Shown here piece by piece: positions 6,398 through 11,602 of a stretch of DNA of 11,602 nt; the first letter of the stretch is position 1, and each line of letters opens with the position of its first letter. This DNA is from an uncultured Clostridia bacterium. Its GTDB lineage: Bacteria > Bacillota > Clostridia > Oscillospirales > Ruminococcaceae. The stretch lies in NCBI GenBank assembly GCA_947165805.1, contig CAMVBT010000051.1:1-11602 (forward strand), given 5' to 3'. A program made the translations under genes and the position numbers. A model generated the notes under the pieces. It saw only the letters and a list, made by a program, of their open reading frames with translations. It searched no databases and had not been told where the DNA came from.

Positions 6398-7114
6398 TTA
6401 TGACTGATTGCTTACAAGTGTACCGACCTTCTCGCCCATAACGGCGTCGAAGATGTTATCGGGACGGTGCAGATCGAATACGATCAGCGGGATATTGTTT
6501 TCTATGCACATCGCGGCTGCCGTTCCGTCGAGAACGCGCAGGCCGTTGACGAGTATATCCTTGTGCCGCAGGGTCTCATACTTAACTGCGTCGTCGAATT
6601 TCAGCGGATCCTTGTCATATACGCCGTCTACCATTGTGGCTTTCAGCACTATCTCCGCGTTGATCTCAGCGGCGCGAAGAGCGGCAGCGCTGTCTGTCGA
6701 GAAGAACGGGTTGCCCGTGCCGCAGCCGAATATGACTATTCTTCCCTTTTCAAAGTGCCTGAGGGCTTTCTCACGTATATACGGCTCGCAGATAGCGTTC
6801 ATTGCTATCGCGGACTGCACTCTCACATCACAGCCGAGCTCCTTGAGCGCGTCGCCTACCGCAAGCGCGTTCATCGTAGTCGCAAGCATTCCTATATGAT
6901 CTGCCGTAACTCTGTCCATATTTTCGCTCGATCTGCCGCGCCAGAAGTTCCCGCCGCCCACGACTATGCCGACCTGCACTCCCGCGTCAGCGCAGCGCTT
7001 GACGCTCTTGCAGATAGAGTTTATCGTCGGGAGATCGAGACCTGTCTTCTTGTCGCCAGCCAGAGCCTCACCGCTCAGCTTGAGCAGTATTCTTTTGTAT
7101 TTGGGTTCAGCCAT
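6398..7114 (-). CDS. pyrH: UMP kinase (uridylate kinase)
   Basis: This cytoplasmic enzyme of the amino-acid-kinase fold phosphorylates UMP to UDP with ATP, the gateway to UTP and CTP. From ATG 7114 it is 238 residues, the normal size. An AAAGGAAG ribosome-binding site is 8 nt upstream. An upstream ATG at 7159 would add 15 residues overlapping the hom stop and lacks conservation, so I reject it. Motifs are LKLSGEAL (11-18), VVGGGNFWRGR (51-61), the effector/UMP region DRVTADHIGMLATTMNAL (67-84), GCGTGNPFFSTDSAA (130-144) and KATMVDGVYDKDP (158-170). CTP made downstream of this step is consumed by CdsA. The gene usually follows rpsB-tsf; here the gene before it is hom. Confidence 0.97.
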   Translation of the reverse strand: MAEPKYKRILLKLSGEALAGDKKTGLDLPTINSICKSVKRCADAGVQVGIVVGGGNFWRGRSSENMDRVTADHIGMLATTMNALAVGDALKELGCDVRVQSAIAMNAICEPYIREKALRHFEKGRIVIFGCGTGNPFFSTDSAAALRAAEINAEIVLKATMVDGVYDKDPLKFDDAVKYETLRHKDILVNGLRVLDGTAAAMCIENNIPLIVFDLHRPDNIFDAVMGEKVGTLVSNQS

Positions 7115-7142
7115 GATATTTACTTCCTTTCGGCAATTATTA

Positions 7143-8327
7143 TCAATAATCGAGTACACGCAGAGAACCGATAACGTTCAGCTTACCGCATTTCTCCTCA
7201 AAGTCCGCTTCGTTCATAACACCTGTAACAAATGCACATTCGTCATCGGGAGCTCCGTCACGGGAAAGGAACCTGACCTCGCCGAATATGCTCTCCGCGG
7301 TCTTTCTGTCGGCCTTTGCGCGTACATAGAACCTGTTGTCGAGCTTTCTGTACGGTATTATGAAATCCTGCGCGCTGTCCTCCCAGTGCATGGTCTTTGA
7401 TGTATGGTCGGTCTTAAGGGCGTTTATTATATCCGCGACCACCGCACTTGCTGTGGGGAGCTTTCCCGCGCCCTTGCCGTAGAACACAACATCACCGGTC
7501 GCGTCGCTGCGCACGAGTATGGCGTTGAACACGTCGTTTACTCCCGCGAGCTGGCTTTCGTCGTTTATGACTGCCGGACAGGTCATAACTGCGACCTCGT
7601 CTCCGCGCTTCGCAGCGAAGCCAATCAGTTTTATGACACTGTTCATGCTCTCGCAGTACTTCACGTCCTCAAGGGTTATCTTCGTTATGCCCTCGGTATG
7701 GATATTATCGGGATAAACGTGTCTGCCGAATGCCAGAGCCGCCAGTATGCAGATCTTGCGGCAGGTATCGTGACCCTCGACATCGGCGGAGGGATCGCGC
7801 TCGGCGTAACCAAGCTCCTGAGCGATCTTCAGCGCCTCGTCAAATTCCATATTCTCCTTTATCATCTTGGTGAGGATAAAGTTGGTAGTTCCGTTGAGTA
7901 TGCCGGCGATCTCCTCGATCTCATCTGTGGACAGGCACTGGTTCAGCGGACGGATTATCGGTATGCCGCCGCCCACGCTTGCTTCAAAGAAAAAGTTCAC
8001 GTTGTGCTCGCGCGCGAGTTTGAGCAGCTCGGCTCCCTTTGATGCCACAAGTTCCTTATTCGAGGTGACTACGCTCTTCCCCGCTTCTAGACAGGCCTTG
8101 ACATAACCGTAGGAATACTTAACGCCTCCGATCACTTCCGCCACCACGAAAATCTCGGGGTCATTGACGATATCGTCGAAATTCTTTGTGAACTTGTCGC
8201 GGTAACGCTCGTCCGGGCAATCTCTTATCTCGAGGATATACTTGATATCAAGCTCCTCGCCGACTTTTTTTTCAAGTGTCGCTTTGTTTTTGTAAAAAAC
8301 CTCGACGGTACCGGAGCTGTGGAACAA
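7143..8327 (-). CDS. hom: Homoserine dehydrogenase, N-terminus truncated (possible pseudogene or assembly gap)
   Basis: Homoserine dehydrogenase reduces aspartate semialdehyde to homoserine, leading to threonine, methionine and isoleucine. The 394-codon frame is otherwise complete. It shows VVTSNKELV (86-94), EASVGGGIPIIRP (115-127), ILNGTTNFIL (143-152), the family signature from Ala169 to catalytic Lys191 (LGYAERDPSADVEGHD then TCRK), and a C-terminal ACT domain (about 332-394) for feedback control. What is missing is the start. Family members begin with a short strand and a GxGxxG nucleotide-binding loop; here the protein begins MFHSSGTVEVFYKN. The only possible start is TTG 8327, immediately preceded by an in-frame TAA, with no ribosome-binding site, because a promoter -10 box lies 13 nt upstream. 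About 12-15 residues are therefore gone. Either the gene is inactivated, translated poorly as a near-leaderless message, or the assembly has lost a short segment. Confidence 0.85.
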   Translation of the reverse strand: MFHSSGTVEVFYKNKATLEKKVGEELDIKYILEIRDCPDERYRDKFTKNFDDIVNDPEIFVVAEVIGGVKYSYGYVKACLEAGKSVVTSNKELVASKGAELLKLAREHNVNFFFEASVGGGIPIIRPLNQCLSTDEIEEIAGILNGTTNFILTKMIKENMEFDEALKIAQELGYAERDPSADVEGHDTCRKICILAALAFGRHVYPDNIHTEGITKITLEDVKYCESMNSVIKLIGFAAKRGDEVAVMTCPAVINDESQLAGVNDVFNAILVRSDATGDVVFYGKGAGKLPTASAVVADIINALKTDHTSKTMHWEDSAQDFIIPYRKLDNRFYVRAKADRKTAESIFGEVRFLSRDGAPDDECAFVTGVMNEADFEEKCGKLNVIGSLRVLDY

Positions 8328-8340
8328 TTATATTCGTATT

Positions 8341-8369
8341 ATTATATCATATTTTCCAATTAATTACAA
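8341..8369 (-). promoter_or_regulatory. Sigma-A promoter of the hom-pyrH-frr-uppS-cdsA-dxr-rseP operon
   Basis: On the minus strand there is a TTGTAA -35 box (8364-8369), a 17-nt spacer and a perfect TATAAT -10 box (8341-8346) in very AT-rich DNA. The predicted start is near 8334, only about 7 nt before the TTG at 8327, so the leader and ribosome-binding site expected for hom are absent. It lies between the uvrA terminator and hom and is the only good promoter I see for the operon. Confidence 0.78.
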
Positions 8370-8401
8370 GTATTTTTGTAAATTTTTATCACAAAAATTA
8401 T

Positions 8402-8434
8402 AAAAAACATCTCCGTCCGCATCAGCGAACGGAG
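8402..8434 (-). terminator. Intrinsic terminator after uvrA
   Basis: The minus strand reads CTCCGTTCGC, a TGAT loop, then GCGGACGGAG, a 10-position stem with one mismatch, followed by ATG and six T residues. It begins 13 nt after the uvrA stop and isolates uvrA from the hom promoter about 30 nt further on. Confidence 0.92.
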
Positions 8435-8447
8435 AAAATATACGGTT

Positions 8448-11276
8448 TCATCGTTTTTTCAGTATTTTTTTCAGGTATTGACCGGTATATGAGGACTTTA
8501 TCTTTGCGACCTGCTCGGGAGTTCCTGTCGCTATTACGGTACCTCCCTTATCACCACCCTCGGGTCCGAGGTCTATAATATAGTCCGCGGTCTTGATAAC
8601 ATCGAGGTTGTGTTCTATGACTATCACGGTGTTGCCGCCCTCAACAAGCTTCTGGAGCACTTCTATCAGCTTGTGTACGTCGGCGGAATGAAGTCCGGTG
8701 GTAGGCTCGTCAAGGATATAAACAGTCCTTCCGGTCGCACGGCGGGCAAGCTCCGTTGCAAGCTTGACGCGCTGTGCTTCGCCGCCGGAGAGTGTTGTCG
8801 CGGGCTGCCCTATCTTCGCATAGCCGAGTCCCACATCACAGAGCGTTTTCAGCTTGCGGTATATCTTCGGAACGTTCTCGAAGAACTTGCAGCCCTCTTC
8901 AATCGTCATTTCAAGCACATCGTATATATTCCTGCCCTTGTAACGCACCTCAAGGGTCTCGCGGTTGTAGCGCATACCCTTGCAGACCTCGCACGGAACA
9001 TACACGTCGGGCAGAAAGTGCATTTCGATCTTTATGATACCGTCGCCCTGACAGGCTTCGCAGCGGCCTCCCTTTACGTTGAAGGAGAAGCGCGCGGTGC
9101 CGTACCCTTTCATCTTCGCTTCATTCGTTGAGGCGAACAGGTCGCGGATATCCGTGAACACACCCGTGTATGTGGCTGGATTAGAGCGCGGGGTCCTGCC
9201 GATCGGCGCCTGATCTATGGCAATGACCTTATCGAGCTGTTCGGCCCCCTGTATCTCCTTTACTTTTCCGACATGAGTCCTCGCCCGGTTAAGAGTCCCC
9301 GCAAGATAATTGTAGAGTATCTCGTTGACCATCGAGCTCTTGCCGCTGCCCGAGACTCCGGTAACACAGGTGAACACACCCAGCGGTATATCGATATCTA
9401 TATTTTTCAGGTTGTTTTCGGCTGCCCCGATTATTTTCAGCCAACGTCCGTCGGGCTGACGGCGTTCCTTCGGAACGGGTATTTTCTTCTTGCCGGAAAG
9501 ATATTGCCCTGTTATGGACTTTTCGCACGCCATTATCTCCTCGGCAGTGCCGCAGGCCACGACCTCACCGCCGTGTATTCCCGCGCCCGGGCCTATATCG
9601 ACAATATAGTCCGCCTCGCGCATCGTGTCCTCGTCGTGCTCGACTACTATGACCGTATTGCCGAGGTCGCGCAGGTTCTTCAGAGTGCCGATAAGCTTGT
9701 CGTTGTCGCGCTGATGCAGCCCGATACTCGGCTCATCAAGTATATACAGTACGCCCATGAGCGAGCTCCCTATCTGCGTCGCAAGCCTGATGCGCTGGCT
9801 CTCGCCGCCGGACAGTGAGCCTGCCGCTCTCGACAGCGTCAGGTATTCGAGGCCTACACTGCGCAGGAAATTCAGGCGGGATTTTATTTCTTTCAGTATC
9901 AGCTTTCCGATAAGAGCATCGCGCTGCGACAGTTCCATTGTGTTCACGAAATCGTCCGCTTCGGATATGCTCATTTTGCAGAACTCGCTTATGTTCTTTC
10001 CGCAGACGGTCACGGCAAGGGACTCCTTTTTAAGTCTTTCTCCGTGACACTCCGGACATTCTGTATCGTGCATATAATTCTCGATCTCCGCGCGCGCCCA
10101 GTCGGAGCCTTCCTTGTAGCGGCGCTCGAGGTTGTTGACAACGCCCTCGAAATCAGCGTTCCTGTAGCCTCCGCCGAAGGAATCGAGAACATCGACTCTG
10201 ATGCGCTCACCCTTTGTGCCGTAAAGGAATATATCGAGTTCTTCCGGCTTAAGCTCTTTTACCGGGACATCGAGAGAAATTCCGTAATGCTTCGATATCG
10301 CTGTATAGTACATCATCGCTATCGAGCTGTCGTCAAGTGAGTTCCAGCCGCAGGCATGGATAGCTCCTTCACGGATTGAAAGGTTCTTGTCCGGGATTAT
10401 AAGATCGGGATCGACTGTATGGAACATTCCGAGACCCGTACAGCACGGACACGCTCCGAAAGGATTGTTGAACGAGAACATTCTCGGTACAAGCTCGTCG
10501 ATGCTGATATTGTGCTCAGGGCAGGCGTAATTCTGCGAGAAGTGCAGTTCCTCGCCTCCGATGACATCTATATATATCAGTCCGTCGGTGAGCTTTCCGG
10601 CTGTCTCAAGGCTGTCTGTAAGGCGGGAATCTATCTCGTCCTTGACCACAAGGCGGTCTACCACCACTTCGATAGAGTGCTTGATGTTCTTCGACAGCTT
10701 TATAGTTTCCGAAAGGTCGTACATGATACCGTCTATGCGCACACGGACAAAGCCCTGCTTGCGCAGGCTTTCAAGCTCCTTGGCATATTCGCCTTTCCTG
10801 CCGCGCGCCACAGGTGCGAGCACCTGTATCTTCGTGCCGTTGCCCAGCGCCATTATCTGATCTACTATCTGGTCTACGGTCTGCTGGCTGATCTCCCTGC
10901 CGCATACAGGGCAGTGCGGAACACCTATCCGGGCATAAAGAAGTCGAAGATAATCGTATATCTCCGTTACCGTTCCGACAGTTGAACGCGGATTGTTGGA
11001 GGTCGTCTTCTGATCTATTGAAATTGCTGGAGAAAGGCCCTCGATGCTCTCGACATTGGGCTTTTCCATCTGTCCGAGAAACATTCTCGCGTAGGACGAA
11101 AGGCTCTCCATATAACGCCTCTGTCCGTCCGCGTATATCGTGTCGAACGCGAGCGAGGACTTCCCCGAGCCCGACAGACCCGTGAATACCACGAGCTTGT
11201 CCCTCGGTATCGTAAGGTCTATGTTTTTCAGGTTGTGCTCTTTCGCGCCCCTGATGATTATTTTATCGTTTGCCAT
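8448..11276 (-). CDS. uvrA: Excinuclease ABC subunit A (UvrA)
   Basis: This is the damage-sensing ATPase of nucleotide excision repair. A UvrA dimer scans DNA with UvrB and loads it at lesions. The 942-residue length is typical. There are two ABC ATPase units: Walker A GLSGSGKS at 33-40 and GVSGSGKS at 640-647, signatures LSGGESQ (488-494) and LSGGEAQ (829-835), and Walker B YILDEPS (511-517) and YILDEPT (853-859). The C-terminal zinc finger has Cys739, Cys742, Cys762 and Cys765. The first zinc site reads Cys252, His255, Cys276 and Cys279, so one ligand is His rather than Cys. The UvrB-binding region follows Walker A1. ATG 11276 has an AAAGGA ribosome-binding site. The gene is 17 nt downstream of the hydrolase, so the two are probably co-transcribed; uvrB and any LexA box would lie outside the window. 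Confidence 0.98.
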   Translation of the reverse strand: MANDKIIIRGAKEHNLKNIDLTIPRDKLVVFTGLSGSGKSSLAFDTIYADGQRRYMESLSSYARMFLGQMEKPNVESIEGLSPAISIDQKTTSNNPRSTVGTVTEIYDYLRLLYARIGVPHCPVCGREISQQTVDQIVDQIMALGNGTKIQVLAPVARGRKGEYAKELESLRKQGFVRVRIDGIMYDLSETIKLSKNIKHSIEVVVDRLVVKDEIDSRLTDSLETAGKLTDGLIYIDVIGGEELHFSQNYACPEHNISIDELVPRMFSFNNPFGACPCCTGLGMFHTVDPDLIIPDKNLSIREGAIHACGWNSLDDSSIAMMYYTAISKHYGISLDVPVKELKPEELDIFLYGTKGERIRVDVLDSFGGGYRNADFEGVVNNLERRYKEGSDWARAEIENYMHDTECPECHGERLKKESLAVTVCGKNISEFCKMSISEADDFVNTMELSQRDALIGKLILKEIKSRLNFLRSVGLEYLTLSRAAGSLSGGESQRIRLATQIGSSLMGVLYILDEPSIGLHQRDNDKLIGTLKNLRDLGNTVIVVEHDEDTMREADYIVDIGPGAGIHGGEVVACGTAEEIMACEKSITGQYLSGKKKIPVPKERRQPDGRWLKIIGAAENNLKNIDIDIPLGVFTCVTGVSGSGKSSMVNEILYNYLAGTLNRARTHVGKVKEIQGAEQLDKVIAIDQAPIGRTPRSNPATYTGVFTDIRDLFASTNEAKMKGYGTARFSFNVKGGRCEACQGDGIIKIEMHFLPDVYVPCEVCKGMRYNRETLEVRYKGRNIYDVLEMTIEEGCKFFENVPKIYRKLKTLCDVGLGYAKIGQPATTLSGGEAQRVKLATELARRATGRTVYILDEPTTGLHSADVHKLIEVLQKLVEGGNTVIVIEHNLDVIKTADYIIDLGPEGGDKGGTVIATGTPEQVAKIKSSYTGQYLKKILKKR

Positions 11277-11293
11277 TCTTTTGTTCCTTTCGG

Positions 11294-11602
11294 TTATCTC
11301 TGTCTGTCAAAAAACTCAAACACGCGGGTGTAGAAGTCGGGGGCTTCCTCGTATACCGCGTGGCTCAGCCCCTCGTATATGTACAGCTCGCTGCCCGTTA
11401 TAAGCGTGTTCAGCTCGCCCGCGGCTTCCGTCCCGACGGTCCGGTCCTCGTTTCCGCCGATTATCAGCGTCGGGCATTTTATGTTCACGTCCGTACCGCG
11501 GGCGTCGAATGCGAGTATCGCCTTCGCGTTGGCGAGAAATCTGCCGTAGTCCTTCGGCTTCGGGACAACAAGACCGAGCATGGGGAAGAACTTCCTTTGT
11601 TT
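11294..11602 (-). CDS. Alpha/beta hydrolase, C-terminal part only (5' end outside window)
   Basis: The frame is open to the right edge; 102 residues and the stop are visible. The piece looks like the last third of an alpha/beta-hydrolase-fold enzyme. A strand PTLIIGG is followed by NEDRTVG carrying the likely catalytic Asp53 (counting from the edge). A further strand [20 protein letters not shown] contains the likely catalytic His81, and there is a short terminal helix. The nucleophile Ser and its Gly-x-Ser-x-Gly elbow would be upstream and are not seen. The Met at 11581 is internal: the fold needs the residues before it, and the frame is open past it. The substrate cannot be told; esterase, lipase or C-C hydrolase are all possible. 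It ends 17 nt before uvrA, likely in one transcript. Confidence 0.8.
   Translation of the reverse strand, partial: KQRKFFPMLGLVVPKPKDYGRFLANAKAILAFDARGTDVNIKCPTLIIGGNEDRTVGTEAAGELNTLITGSELYIYEGLSHAVYEEAPDFYTRVFEFFDRQR

Noticed and set aside
6467..7174. Plus-strand open frame of 235 codons opposite pyrH
   Set aside because: It is antisense to pyrH, which has all its motifs. Composition and lack of any recognisable domain mark it as a shadow frame.
8263..8270. A run of eight A residues near the start of hom as a phase-variation switch
   Set aside because: Slippage there could change frame, but no upstream frame encodes the missing N-terminus, so switching would not restore the protein. It is better treated as a place to check for sequencing error.
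11582..11602. AGGAAG before the Met at 11581 as a ribosome-binding site for a short 95-residue protein
   Set aside because: The frame is open upstream, and the visible part is only the Asp/His third of an alpha/beta hydrolase, which cannot fold alone.

Overview
This window looks like a chromosomal stretch from a Gram-positive member of the Clostridia, most likely Oscillospirales/Ruminococcaceae-like. The evidence is the pyrH-frr-uppS-cdsA-dxr-rseP gene order, the style of the UvrA and homoserine dehydrogenase proteins, sigma-A-type promoters and purine-rich ribosome-binding sites. The placement is inference; no species can be named. Every gene I can support is on the minus strand, so the window reads biologically from right to left. 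I see no tRNA, rRNA, CRISPR array, insertion sequence or integrase.

From the right edge: the C-terminal end of an alpha/beta hydrolase (11294-11602) lies 17 nt upstream of a complete uvrA (8448-11276), and uvrA ends at a clear intrinsic terminator (8402-8434). Next comes a good sigma-A promoter (8341-8369) that drives a long operon: hom (homoserine dehydrogenase), pyrH (UMP kinase), frr (ribosome recycling factor), uppS (undecaprenyl diphosphate synthase), cdsA (CDP-diacylglycerol synthase), a small unrecognised two-helix membrane protein, dxr (DXP reductoisomerase) and rseP (site-2 membrane protease). The operon closes with a strong intrinsic terminator (1313-1354). The last gene (1-1116, running off the left edge) has its own strong promoter and encodes a probable lipoprotein built from repeated OB-fold-like modules.

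The operon ties amino-acid and UMP supply and ribosome recycling to envelope lipid synthesis: Dxr feeds isoprenoid precursors to UppS, CdsA makes CDP-diacylglycerol, and RseP acts in the same membrane. Spacing is tight, including a 4-nt dxr/rseP overlap and a dxr Shine-Dalgarno that contains the stop codon of the preceding gene.

Most of the window is ordinary housekeeping. Four things deserve a second look. First, hom lacks its N-terminal glycine-rich nucleotide-binding loop and its ribosome-binding site, with coding sequence starting almost directly at the promoter. Second, an AT-rich orphan membrane gene is inserted between cdsA and dxr, behind two hairpins. Third, the lipoprotein carries an internal duplication of about 220 residues. 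Fourth, a perfect 12-bp palindrome sits between the -35 and -10 boxes of the lipoprotein promoter. I did not find convincing evidence of a new multi-gene system.
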